Positions 56,917 through 64,000 of a stretch of DNA of 64,000 nucleotides are shown here, in pieces. Position 1 is the first letter of the stretch, and each line of letters opens with the position of its first letter. Both the position numbers and the translations under genes were made by a program. Under the pieces are notes generated by a model that saw nothing but the letters and a program-made list of their open reading frames with translations, did no database searches and had not been told where the DNA came from. The DNA comes from Collimonas sp. OK242 (GTDB lineage: Bacteria; Pseudomonadota; Gammaproteobacteria; Burkholderiales; Burkholderiaceae_D), in contig NZ_FNOR01000010.1 of NCBI RefSeq assembly GCF_900107095.1, forward strand, positions 1 through 64,000, written 5' to 3'.

Positions 56917-57140
56917 TTACTCAAGCTTGTAGTATAGATGGATATCTTCAGGTTCAAGCCGAACCAGTTCAGGACCAGGTTTATGCAACAACTTGCAGCC
57001 AAGCCGCAAGTAGAGGAATCCATAGTGTTACGCGAGTGCGTGGCGGATAGTTGGATTTCTTCTGCGCCCATTTCCCTGGCACGCTCTTGAATGGCCGGTT
57101 TCCACACTTTGGAAGACCGGACTCCCCAAGCGGACATTCA
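56917..57140 (-). pseudogene. Decayed GNAT acetyltransferase, C-terminal fragment
   Basis: One frame reads AIQERAREMGAEEIQLSATH, the end of a GNAT acetyl-CoA-binding region. After a frameshift a second frame gives FLYLRLGCKLLHKPGPELVR and LEPEDIHLYY and then stops at 56917, matching the usual C-terminus of a GNAT subgroup. No start codon or N-terminal half remains. It fills most of the 341-base gap between the DUF1439 and ArsR genes. Confidence 0.6.
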
Positions 57141-57190
57141 ACCATCTACTTCTCTCTTCAAGACATTAGCCTTTTGTACGGCAATGGCCG

Positions 57191-57496
57191 TCAAGAAGTT
57201 TGCTGTGCCAAGATCGCCGACAACAGGCCTGGAAAGCGACTTTCAATGTCCGCACGTCGCAGTGTGTTCATATGATTCGTGCCGCTGCTCTCCGTGAACA
57301 CCAAGCCAGCTTCACGCAACACCTTGAAATGATGAGAGACAGTGGACTTGGGACGTCCTCCGTCCAGCTCACCGCAGGTGGCAGCCTCAACGCGAGCAAG
57401 ATGCCGAACGATGTCGAGCCGAATAGAGTCGCTCAATGCGTACAGCACGCGTTCGAGGGAAAACTCACTAGCGGCAGGATGTTTGAATGGGCGCAT
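57191..57496 (-). CDS. ArsR-family regulator, divergent from xenA
   Basis: Helix-turn-helix protein of about 101 residues. FSLERVLYALSDSIRLDIVR leads into the recognition helix STVSHHFKVLREAGLV. It lacks the ELCVCDL metal site; a single Cys in EAATCGELDGG remains, so it probably senses an electrophile or organic ligand, not metals. I start at 57496 (MRPFKHPAASEF); an ATG at 57508 is possible. TTCG/CGAA half-sites fill the gap to xenA, its likely target. Confidence 0.88.
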   Translation of the reverse strand: MRPFKHPAASEFSLERVLYALSDSIRLDIVRHLARVEAATCGELDGGRPKSTVSHHFKVLREAGLVFTESSGTNHMNTLRRADIESRFPGLLSAILAQQTS

Positions 57497-57534
57497 GAGC
57501 AGCATCATACACTTTGGATTATAATTATTCCATT

Positions 57535-57559
57535 GTTCGTACATATTCGAACTAACGAA
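57535..57559. promoter_or_regulatory. Overlapping TTCG/CGAA dyads between arsR and xenA
   Basis: GTTCG-N8-CGAAC (57535-57552) and TTCGT-N14-ACGAA (57536-57559) overlap around the central TTCGAA. Located 30-54 bases before xenA and just upstream of the ArsR gene, they are probable ArsR operators. A palindromic ATTATAAT (57518-57525) nearby may supply -10 elements. Confidence 0.55.
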
Positions 57560-57588
57560 TAAATACTCCACTTTCGTAAAGGTCATCC

Positions 57589-58677
57589 ATGTCTGCCCTG
57601 TTTCAATCATTCAAGCTTAAAGGCGTTACCCTGCGCAATCGTATTGCTGTCCCGCCAATGTGCCAGTACATGGCGGTCGATGGACGAATCAATGACTGGC
57701 ATCAGTCGCACTACGTAAATATGGCGCGTGGCGGTGCCGGACTTGTCATCGTTGAAGCAACTGCCGTTGCTCCCGAAGGACGCATCACACCGGGTTGTAG
57801 CGGCATCTGGAACGATGATTTGGCACAAGCGTTTGTTCCTGTTGTGCAGGCCATCAAGGCAGCGGGCTCAGTACCTGGAATTCAAATTGCTCACGCGGGC
57901 AGAAAGGCGAGCGCCAACCGCCCTTGGGAAGGAGACGACCATATCGCTGAGAACGATGAGCGTGGCTGGCAGACGATTGCTCCCTCAGCAATTGCGTACG
58001 GAAAAGGCTTGCCCAAGCTCCCCCGTGCGATGACATTGGATGACATCGCACGCGTGCGTCAGAACTTTGTCGACGCAGCCAAGCGGGCGCGTGATGTCGG
58101 GTTTGAATGGCTGGAACTCCATTTCGCGCATGGCTATCTGGCACAGAGCTTCTTTTCCGCACATTCGAATCATCGTGGCGACATCTATGGCGGAAGCGTC
58201 GAGAACCGCGCCCGCTTCCTGCTCGAGACATTGAAGGCAGTACGTGAAGTGTGGCCGGAAAATCTGCCGCTAACTGTACGCTTTGGTGTTATTGAATACG
58301 ATGGACGCGACGAGGAAACACTGCTCGAGTCGATTGGCCTTGTGCGCGATTTCAAAGCTGCTGGCATGGACATGATTAGCGTCAGCATCGGTTTTACAAT
58401 TGCTGAAACCTCGATTCCGTGGGGGCCGGCTTTCTTGGGAGCGATTACTGAACGCGTTCGTCGCGAAGCGGACGTGCCTGTATCTTCAGCATGGGGCTTC
58501 GGCACACCGGAGATTGCCGAGCGCGTCGTCAAAGAGCAGCAACTCGACGTCGTCATGGTGGGAAGAAGCCATTTGGCCAATCCCCATTGGACCTATTCCG
58601 CTGCAAAGGAGCTGGGCGTTGAGCGTGCATCGTGGACGCTGCCGGCACCATACGCGCACTGGCTCGAACGTTATTAA
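57589..58677 (+). CDS. xenA: Old yellow enzyme family reductase, XenA-like
   Basis: FMN-dependent ene-reductase of 362 residues using NAD(P)H to reduce activated alkenes, quinones or nitro compounds. The whole chain reads like Pseudomonas XenA: LRNRIAVPPMCQYMAVDGRI, IQIAHAGRKASANRPWEGDD, ELHFAHGYLAQSFFSAHSNH and the ending WTLPAPYAHWLERY. The Cys in PPMCQYM and the His pair in the HFAHGYL region are active-site features of this thermophilic-like (YqjM/XenA) class. The divergent ArsR regulator suggests induction by an electrophile. Confidence 0.95.
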   Translation: MSALFQSFKLKGVTLRNRIAVPPMCQYMAVDGRINDWHQSHYVNMARGGAGLVIVEATAVAPEGRITPGCSGIWNDDLAQAFVPVVQAIKAAGSVPGIQIAHAGRKASANRPWEGDDHIAENDERGWQTIAPSAIAYGKGLPKLPRAMTLDDIARVRQNFVDAAKRARDVGFEWLELHFAHGYLAQSFFSAHSNHRGDIYGGSVENRARFLLETLKAVREVWPENLPLTVRFGVIEYDGRDEETLLESIGLVRDFKAAGMDMISVSIGFTIAETSIPWGPAFLGAITERVRREADVPVSSAWGFGTPEIAERVVKEQQLDVVMVGRSHLANPHWTYSAAKELGVERASWTLPAPYAHWLERY

Positions 58678-58681
58678 ATGA

Positions 58682-58707
58682 AAATGGCGAACCAGGGTTC
58701 GCCATTT
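58682..58707. terminator. Terminator-like hairpin after xenA
   Basis: AAATGGCGAACC and GGTTCGCCATTT form a nearly perfect inverted repeat four bases past the xenA stop, with A-rich and T-rich ends. It can end transcription from both sides, serving xenA and the convergent GST gene. Confidence 0.75.
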
Positions 58708-58746
58708 CCTTATCCACTGGTGGCGCATGATTTACTCGTCATACGT

Positions 58747-59379
58747 TCAAAGCGGAGGACGATTCAATCCAACCCATCGCTGCACGGAGGGTCTTTCCCA
58801 CTGACGCGCAGCGTAATCGATTAACTTGGCCGGTACCCGATCGCCATTCAGAATGAGGCGATTTAGCATTAACGCCAGATCCAAATCGGCGATGCACCAC
58901 GTCCCGCATAGATTTTCTGTGTCGCCAGAAAGCAAAGCCTCAGCCGCAGAAAACAACTTCTGGACCGCTGCATCGGCTGCAGGGCTGAGCACTGCTCCAG
59001 GCGATCGGTAGAATACGACCTCCGTCGAGCGCTCCTGCCTAATGGGCATCAGGTCACTGCGGAGCCAGGCTTGCACCTGGCGTGCCCTCGCTCGAAGATA
59101 TCTATCTTGCGGATATACCGGCGTTTCCGGAAAGGCATCGTCGAGATATTCAGTTATTGCCGACGACTCCGACAAAGTAAAGTCCCCATGCGTCAGCGTG
59201 GGCACGCGCTGCGTCAACGACTTGGCTGCATAGCTTGCCTCACGATTAGCATTACTCCCGAGATCCACGGTCGAAAGGTCAAACGGCAATCGCTTTTCGT
59301 CAAGAGCGACAAAAACCGACATGGCGTAGGGGCTGGCAAACTGAGCATCGGTATAGAGACGAAGACGGCTTTCCTGCAA
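58747..59379 (-). CDS. yfcF: Glutathione S-transferase, YfcF-like
   Basis: Protein of 210 residues. The thioredoxin-like domain has LRLYTDAQFASPYAMSVFVA and the glutathione-site strings RVPTLTHGDFTLSESSAITE; the C-terminal helical domain ends RQWERPSVQRWVGLNRPP. It resembles the YfcF branch of bacterial GSTs with peroxidase activity. It is convergent with xenA, which fits a detoxification neighbourhood. Confidence 0.88.
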   Translation of the reverse strand: MQESRLRLYTDAQFASPYAMSVFVALDEKRLPFDLSTVDLGSNANREASYAAKSLTQRVPTLTHGDFTLSESSAITEYLDDAFPETPVYPQDRYLRARARQVQAWLRSDLMPIRQERSTEVVFYRSPGAVLSPAADAAVQKLFSAAEALLSGDTENLCGTWCIADLDLALMLNRLILNGDRVPAKLIDYAARQWERPSVQRWVGLNRPPL

Positions 59380-59535
59380 GGTATTCTCCTCGGTGGTTGG
59401 GTTCGTGCGGAACCTTGATGATATTTGGCGAGCGACCGCTTTCGGCGGTCAATGCGGAGGACTGCTTCTGGCCGAGTTCCGTCGGCCGAACAGATACAGT
59501 CACCGCCCACTAGAGACTAATTATAGATAAGCCAT

Positions 59536-59906
59536 TCAGTAGCGTAGCTCGAATGGCAGAACCCGGCGAGCGTACTCATTTGAGAATGAAGGATGTTTTG
59601 AGTGGCAGCACCGTATTTCTGAGGTTGTCTTTAAATGAGGCGCGAACCGTCCACGTACCGGCAGGGAAGCGGCCGATGCACGATCCGGGCATGCCACCGT
59701 GCGTTGGGTCTTTCGCTGCACGACCATCGCCGGGGTAAAATCTGATTGCCATGCGTGACATCGCGAACACTTAAATCGACGAGATCGCAGCCGCGCAACT
59801 TGCTATCGATTGCGAGCTTGAACGTCGCCAGGTCCCGAATCTGCCGGCTGTTTCGAAGGTGAATTCGGATTGCCGGAATCAGCCATGCGCCTTCTTTCGA
59901 TGCCGT
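59536..59906 (-). pseudogene. Tyrosine integrase remnant, frameshifted
   Basis: On the minus strand 59906 to about 59750 reads KEGAWLIPAIRIHLRNSRQI and RDLATFKLAIDSKLRGCDLV, the N-terminal part of the catalytic region of a short tyrosine-recombinase family common in Burkholderiales. After a frameshift near 59730 the frame continues MVVQRKTQRTVACPDRASAA and, further degraded, SNEYARRV. The R-H-R-Y residues of the C-terminal half are absent. It sits in a roughly 700-base stretch (59380-60082) with no intact gene. It marks an old insertion beside the DUF1326 operon. Confidence 0.7.
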
Positions 59907-59985
59907 TGCTTAATGCCCCCCCTCTCGACATCAGGTTAAATGCCCCAACGACCTCGCACGACGATCCGCCTGGCCGTCATCGAAC

Positions 59986-60014
59986 TTGAATTGCCCCATC
60001 ACGCAGCCTAGAAT
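59986..60014 (+). promoter_or_regulatory. Probable promoter of the DUF1326 operon
   Basis: TTGAAT (59986-59991) and TAGAAT (60009-60014) are separated by 17 bases on the plus strand, about 70 bases before the DUF1326 start. Confidence 0.55.
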
Positions 60015-60082
60015 AATTTATCCCTTGCCGCTGCGAGCTGCGGTGACAAGCCCGTGTTCGTATAGCGGCAATGGAGGTTCGT

Positions 60083-60685
60083 ATGAGCTATCACCTGGAA
60101 GGTCGCCTGCTCGAGGTTTGCAATTGCAATGTCCTGTGCCCCTGCTGGATCGGCGAGGACCCTGACAACGGCACCTGCGACACTATCGTCGCGTGGCGCA
60201 TAGACAGGGGAACAGTCGACGGCGTCGATGTGGGCGGCAACACCATCGCCGCCGTGGCGCACGTACCCGGCAATATTCTGCTAGGCAACTGGACTGCGGC
60301 GATCTATGTCGACGACCAGGCCACCAAGGCGCAGGAAGAGGCACTGCTGAAGGTCTACACCGGCCAGGCCGGCGGGCCGGTCGCCGAACTCGCCAAGCTG
60401 ATCGGCGAGGTCGTGTCGGTAGAGCGGGCGCCGATACGTTTCACCGTGATTGCCGGTAAGGGCGAACTTCAGATCGGCAAGGATTACTATGCCGAACTTG
60501 AGCCCTATCTAGGTGCGACTGGCGGCCAGACCACCCTCTCCGACACCGTGTTCTCGACGGTGCCGGGAGCGCCGGTGTTTGTCGGCAAGGCTCCGACCTA
60601 TCGATCCAAGAACGCTGCCCTTGGTATCGATCTAAGCATCAAGAACCACAACGCCTTGCAGAGCACCTTCGTCTTCGACGCATGA
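60083..60685 (+). CDS. DUF1326-domain protein
   Basis: Cytoplasmic protein of 200 residues. It begins MSYHLEGRLLEVCNCNVLCP followed by CWIGEDPDNGTC, so five cysteines (CNCxxxCPC plus one) stand near the N-terminus, the family's defining and likely metal-binding feature. The rest is beta-rich. The ATG at 60083 follows GGAGG at 60073-60077; an ATG at 60071 overlaps that site. Its stop overlaps the DUF2182 start by four bases. The family has no assigned function; a metal or copper role is an inference from the Cys cluster and partner. Confidence 0.88.
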   Translation: MSYHLEGRLLEVCNCNVLCPCWIGEDPDNGTCDTIVAWRIDRGTVDGVDVGGNTIAAVAHVPGNILLGNWTAAIYVDDQATKAQEEALLKVYTGQAGGPVAELAKLIGEVVSVERAPIRFTVIAGKGELQIGKDYYAELEPYLGATGGQTTLSDTVFSTVPGAPVFVGKAPTYRSKNAALGIDLSIKNHNALQSTFVFDA

Positions 60686-61497
60686 GCGCTTCGGCTGGTT
60701 CGCTGCCGCCCAGTAACTCCCGCCGCCATCGCGTGTTCCTGCCGCTCCTGGCTGCATTGATTGCGCTCGCGTGGCTGTCGCTATGGGCATGGGGGCGCAG
60801 TCCGTACGGCCGCTATCTCGAACATGGCGACTGGACTGCATCAGGACCGGCGGCGTTTCTGTGCCGTATCGTTCCCGCCGGCGCAGTGGTCCTGCCCATG
60901 CTGCTATACGCCGCCGCGTGGATACTCATGACGGCGGCCATGATGCTGCCGACCACCTTGCCGTTGTTTAACACGTTCGACCGGCTGACGGCCCAGCGTC
61001 CGGACCATGGGCGTCTCCTGACGCTGCTCGGCCTGGGATACATGACGGTGTGGGGGGCATTCGGGCTCCTGGCGCACGCACTGCATGGCGCCATACTGTC
61101 GCTGCTTGCCAGTGTGCCCACCTTGGCTTGGCATGGCTGGATGATCGGCGCCGCGACAATTGCGTTGGCCGGCGCCTTTCAGTTCAGCAAGCTCAAGTAC
61201 CGATGCCTGGAAAAATGCCGTACGCCCTTGAGTTTCGTTATCCAACATTGGCGCGGGCAGGCGCAGGCGCGGCACGCGTTTGCGCTTGGCGTGCAGCACG
61301 GCCTGTTCTGTGTCGGATGCTGCTGGGCGCTGATGCTGTTGATGTTTGCGTTCGGCGCTGGCAGCCTTGGCTGGATGCTCGTGCTTGCGGCCGTGATGGC
61401 GATCGAAAAGAATGTGCGCTGGGGGCAGCGTATCAGCACGCCGCTCGGCCTCGCGCTGCTGTCCTGGGCTGTGGTCCTGGTGGCGATCCATGCATAA
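60682..61497 (+). CDS. DUF2182 predicted metal-binding membrane protein
   Basis: Membrane protein of 271 residues with about seven helices. Family blocks are ILMTAAMMLPTTLPLFNTFD, FQFSKLKYRCLEKCRTPL and GVQHGLFCVGCCWALMLLMF, with conserved Met, Cys and His residues in and near the membrane, which is why the family is called metal-binding. It overlaps DUF1326 by four bases and the next gene by eight. These two families often occur as a pair, so they probably act together; what they move or modify is unknown. Confidence 0.88.
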   Translation: MSASAGSLPPSNSRRHRVFLPLLAALIALAWLSLWAWGRSPYGRYLEHGDWTASGPAAFLCRIVPAGAVVLPMLLYAAAWILMTAAMMLPTTLPLFNTFDRLTAQRPDHGRLLTLLGLGYMTVWGAFGLLAHALHGAILSLLASVPTLAWHGWMIGAATIALAGAFQFSKLKYRCLEKCRTPLSFVIQHWRGQAQARHAFALGVQHGLFCVGCCWALMLLMFAFGAGSLGWMLVLAAVMAIEKNVRWGQRISTPLGLALLSWAVVLVAIHA

Positions 61498-62365
61498 GGA
61501 GCGCAACGGCCTGCCCGGCTTGCAGGCGATCTTCCTTACAGCGGCCGCGATGCTCGCCTTCGCGGCCAATTCTCTGTTATGCCGGCTAGCGCTGCAGCAA
61601 AGGGGCATCGATCCGGCCAGTTTCGCCAGCATCAGACTGGTTTCCGGAGCGATCACGCTCGCCGTCATCGTGCGCTTCAGGGCGGCACGGCTTGCGCCCG
61701 GCCGTGCCGACTGGCTCGCTGCGGCCATGCTGTTTGCTTATGTCGCGTTCTTCTCGTTCGCGTATCTAACCTTGCCCGCAGGCACTGGCGCATTGATACT
61801 GTTCGGTGCGGTTCAACTGACCATGTTCATCGCAGGCTTGCGCTCGGGCGAGATGTTCGGACCGATCGCATGGTTAGGTCTCGCACTGGCTGTCACGGGG
61901 CTGGTCTACCTTGTGTCGCCCGGTATCGCTGCGCCGCCGCCCATCGGTGCTGCGTTGATGGCGGCCGCAGGCCTGGCGTGGGGCGTGTACTCGCTGCGCG
62001 GCCGTGGCGTGCTCGACCCGCTGGCGGCCACCGCGGGCAACTTCGCGCGGGCGGCGCCATTGGCCCTCGTGTTGAGCTTGCTGTCCGTCGCCAATGCTTA
62101 CGCGGATGCGGCGGGGGTTGCACTGGCCATCGCCTCTGGCGCACTCACGTCCGGCATCGGGTACGTCATCTGGTATGCCGCGCTGAGCAAGCTTTCCGCC
62201 ATGCGCGCAGCCACGGTACAGTTGTCGGTGCCGCTCATCGCCGCATTTGGCGGCGTGGCGTTCCTATCGGAGGCGATCACACCGCGCCTGGCTGCTGCCT
62301 CCGTGGCGATCCTTGGCGGCATCGCGTTGGTGCTGAGCAGCAGGTCGCACAAGCCGCGCCCGTAG
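61490..62365 (+). CDS. DMT-superfamily (EamA) transporter
   Basis: Inner-membrane transporter of 291 residues with ten helices in two EamA repeats; MLAFAANSLLCRLALQQRGI opens the first, and GYVIWYAALSKLSAMRAATV is in the second. The ATG at 61490 overlaps the DUF2182 stop by eight bases, so the three genes form one coupled unit. The substrate is unknown. Confidence 0.88.
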   Translation: MHKERNGLPGLQAIFLTAAAMLAFAANSLLCRLALQQRGIDPASFASIRLVSGAITLAVIVRFRAARLAPGRADWLAAAMLFAYVAFFSFAYLTLPAGTGALILFGAVQLTMFIAGLRSGEMFGPIAWLGLALAVTGLVYLVSPGIAAPPPIGAALMAAAGLAWGVYSLRGRGVLDPLAATAGNFARAAPLALVLSLLSVANAYADAAGVALAIASGALTSGIGYVIWYAALSKLSAMRAATVQLSVPLIAAFGGVAFLSEAITPRLAAASVAILGGIALVLSSRSHKPRP

Positions 62366-62670
62366 CGTCTATCGTGGATCTGGCGCACCGTGCTCTCAGC
62401 GCAAAGAATATGGCTTGTGCACCTAAGAACCCCAATCGGGGAGCGCCTGGTTGTGGAAAGATCGCGCGTCGCTTAAAAGGCGGGGATTCAAGCGGCCGAT
62501 GCATACGGACCTGTGGCTGAGCAGATTCTGCAGGTCATTGCACCGTCGACGACGCCCGGGCGGTGGCTCTCAGCGCAGTATTTTCGTCCGTCAATTTACT
62601 GCTATAGTGCCATGTTGCCATCATCGACCTGCCCCCTCCCCCCTTCAATCGACAATTCCACGAGAGCCCC
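62366..62670. other. Non-coding stretch before the M20 gene
   Basis: A small CCCC-AATC-GGGG-type hairpin lies near 62430. The 12-mer GCTCTCAGCGCA occurs at 62392-62403 and 62567-62578. A TATAGT near 62613 may be the -10 of the M20 gene. No coding remnant was recognised. Confidence 0.45.
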
Positions 62671-63912
62671 ATGAAGAAAAAACACCTGATAATGCTGCTT
62701 GTCGCCTTGGGCTGCACCGCTTCCGCCGCTTCCTTTGCTCAGACCGCCCAGGCTGACCAGGCCCTGCTACAGGCCGCGCAAAAGCGCAAGGACGTCATGG
62801 TCAAGGACCTGGCTACGCTGGTCAACATCGATTCCGGCACCGACGACGCCAAGGGGCTGACGCAGGTCGAAACCGTGCTGGCCCAGCGCCTGAAGGAAGT
62901 CGGCGCCAGCGTCGAGATCGTCGCCGCGCCGCCGGCCGCAGGCAAGATGGTGATCGGCAAGTTGCAAGGCACAGGCACCAAGAACATCATGCTGATGATC
63001 CATTACGACACCGTGTTCGGCGTCGGCGAAGCTGCCAAGCGCCCGTTCAAGATCAGCGGCAACAAGGCCTTCGGTCCGGGCGTGGCCGATGCCAAGGGCG
63101 GTGCGCTGTTAATCGTCTATGCGCTGGATATCGCGCGCGAACGGGGCTTCAAGGATTACAAGACGCTCACCGTGCTGTTCAATCCGGACGAAGAAAAAAG
63201 CTCGCTCGGTTCGCGCGGCATGATCGGCAAACTATCTTCCGGCCAAGACTACGTGCTGGTGTTTGAACCGCCTGAAGCCGACGTGGTGACGGTGGCCACC
63301 AACGGCATCGCTTACGTCCATCTCGACGTCAAGGGCCGCGCATCGCACGCCGGCTCGGCGCCGGAAGCCGGCCGCAACGCCGCCGTCGAATTGTCCAACC
63401 AGATTATCCAGCTCAAGGACCTGGGCAGCACGGCCAAGGGCACGACCGTCAACTGGACCGTGATCCAGGCCGGCGACCGCGTCAATATCATTCCTGAAAA
63501 AGCCAGCGCCACGGCCGACATGCGCATGTCCGACGTCAGCGAGATCCAGCGCGTGCAGGCCGATGCCGACAAGATCATCCGGAACAAGCTGATCCCCGAA
63601 ACCGAGGTCAGCGTCAAGGTGGAAAACCGCCGTCCGCCGTTCAGCAAGAACGCCGACAGCGATCATCTGGCCGCCACCGCCGACAGCATCTACAAGGAAC
63701 TCGGCAAGTCGATCACACCGGTCTCCATGCGCTACGGCACCGACGCCGGCTTCGCCTACAATCCCAAGACCGGCAAACCGGTGGTGCTGGACGGCATGGG
63801 TATCGTCGGCGACCGCATCCACTCGTCGGACGAATGGGCCGATCTGGACAGCGTGGTGCCGCGCCTATACCTGACGGTGCGCATGATGGAAGCGATGGGC
63901 AAAGGGAAATAG
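62671..63912 (+). CDS. Secreted M20-family carboxypeptidase (glutamate carboxypeptidase type)
   Basis: Zinc peptidase of 413 residues with a signal peptide ending ASFAQ. The two-zinc site is visible: His in MLMIHYDTVFG, Asp in FGPGVADAKGGALL, the catalytic Glu pair in FNPDEEKSSLGS, Glu in VFEPPEADV and the last His in GDRIHSSDEWADL. A dimerisation domain lies between (about 205-320). It resembles carboxypeptidase G2, which removes C-terminal glutamate from folates and peptides. Signal and residues suggest a periplasmic role in nutrient scavenging. Confidence 0.94.
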   Translation: MKKKHLIMLLVALGCTASAASFAQTAQADQALLQAAQKRKDVMVKDLATLVNIDSGTDDAKGLTQVETVLAQRLKEVGASVEIVAAPPAAGKMVIGKLQGTGTKNIMLMIHYDTVFGVGEAAKRPFKISGNKAFGPGVADAKGGALLIVYALDIARERGFKDYKTLTVLFNPDEEKSSLGSRGMIGKLSSGQDYVLVFEPPEADVVTVATNGIAYVHLDVKGRASHAGSAPEAGRNAAVELSNQIIQLKDLGSTAKGTTVNWTVIQAGDRVNIIPEKASATADMRMSDVSEIQRVQADADKIIRNKLIPETEVSVKVENRRPPFSKNADSDHLAATADSIYKELGKSITPVSMRYGTDAGFAYNPKTGKPVVLDGMGIVGDRIHSSDEWADLDSVVPRLYLTVRMMEAMGKGK

Positions 63913-63948
63913 ACAGTCGGCAACCGGCCATTCGGAATCGATGATGCT

Positions 63949-63970
63949 GAAGCGTACCGAGTTACGCTTC
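63949..63970. other. Hairpin after the M20 gene
   Basis: GAAGCGTA and TACGCTTC form an 8-bp stem with a 6-base loop, 37 bases past the stop. No T-run follows, so its role as a terminator is doubtful. The last 30 bases of the window hold a further small CCGGCA/TGCCGG dyad. Confidence 0.4.
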
Positions 63971-64000
63971 CGTCCATCCGGCATGATGGGCTCGTGCCGG

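Noticed and set aside
59576-59770. Minus-strand 64-codon open frame
   Set aside because: It lies inside the integrase remnant; the other two frames carry the integrase similarity, so this one is incidental.
61579-62520. A 313-codon plus-strand frame overlapping the EamA-type gene
   Set aside because: It is a shifted frame of a clear ten-helix transporter, with an Arg/His-rich composition typical of a shadow.

Overview
The window looks like a chromosomal segment of a betaproteobacterium of the Burkholderiales, most likely Oxalobacteraceae (Collimonas/Herbaspirillum/Janthinobacterium-like). This rests on gene content and order (ftsK-lolA-rarA with serS nearby, EarP next to an EF-P with Arg32, GbsR-cydPABX, glnB-nadE, a Burkholderia-type porin) and on GC-rich coding sequence. 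The genus is an inference. Coding density is high, with one tRNA gene, no CRISPR array, and no intact insertion sequence or prophage.

Layout. 1-2.5 kb is an accessory edge: the start of a porin, a secreted alginate-lyase-like enzyme, and a decayed fragment of a SIR2-like protein, ending at tRNA-Ser(CGA). 2.7-4.0 kb is serS. 4.1-11.5 kb (minus) is a dipeptide ABC transporter operon, dppA-dppB-dppC-dppD-dppF, followed by a second closely similar dppA. Next come pepP and an XRE-cupin regulator, then a divergent plus-strand cluster (polar amino-acid ABC transporter, FAD amino-acid dehydrogenase, Asp/Glu-racemase-like protein) that looks like an uptake and catabolism unit. 18.6-25.6 kb is housekeeping: rarA, fdxA, lolA, ftsK, trxB and an Smr-domain gene.

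25.6-29.8 kb holds a PA0069-type radical SAM gene behind a perfect LexA box. Divergent from it is a three-gene set behind a Fur-like dyad: a YkgJ Cys-cluster protein and two tandem spermidine-synthase-like paralogs. An enoyl-CoA hydratase follows. 30-36.6 kb has a cation/proton antiporter with a non-canonical start, glnB, nadE, a FemAB-like acyltransferase and eamA. 36.6-44 kb has ppa, a GbsR-type regulator with a perfect palindromic operator, cydP-cydA-cydB-cydX with a DUF2867 gene, and earP plus efp.

44-50.5 kb is an efflux and regulator region: MarR/EamA divergent pair, an MFS exporter with an Rrf2 gene upstream, an HHH protein, an MHS-family transporter and an internally deleted desuccinylase pseudogene. 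50.5-55.4 kb is an mmsB-mmsA-binding-protein operon divergent from a LysR gene. 55.4-59.4 kb has a GNAT, a DUF1439 protein, a decayed GNAT fragment, an ArsR/xenA divergent pair and a GST. 59.5-62.4 kb contains a frameshifted tyrosine-integrase relic next to a tightly overlapping DUF1326-DUF2182-EamA operon. The window ends with a secreted M20 carboxypeptidase.

The least explained units are the YkgJ/twin spermidine-synthase-like operon, the DUF1326-DUF2182-EamA operon, and the LexA-box radical SAM gene. Several regions between genes are graveyards (SIR2, integrase, GNAT and desuccinylase remnants) or carry short tandem repeats (12-bp units upstream of marR, 14-bp units after trxB). Assignments come from reading motifs; no database search was run.
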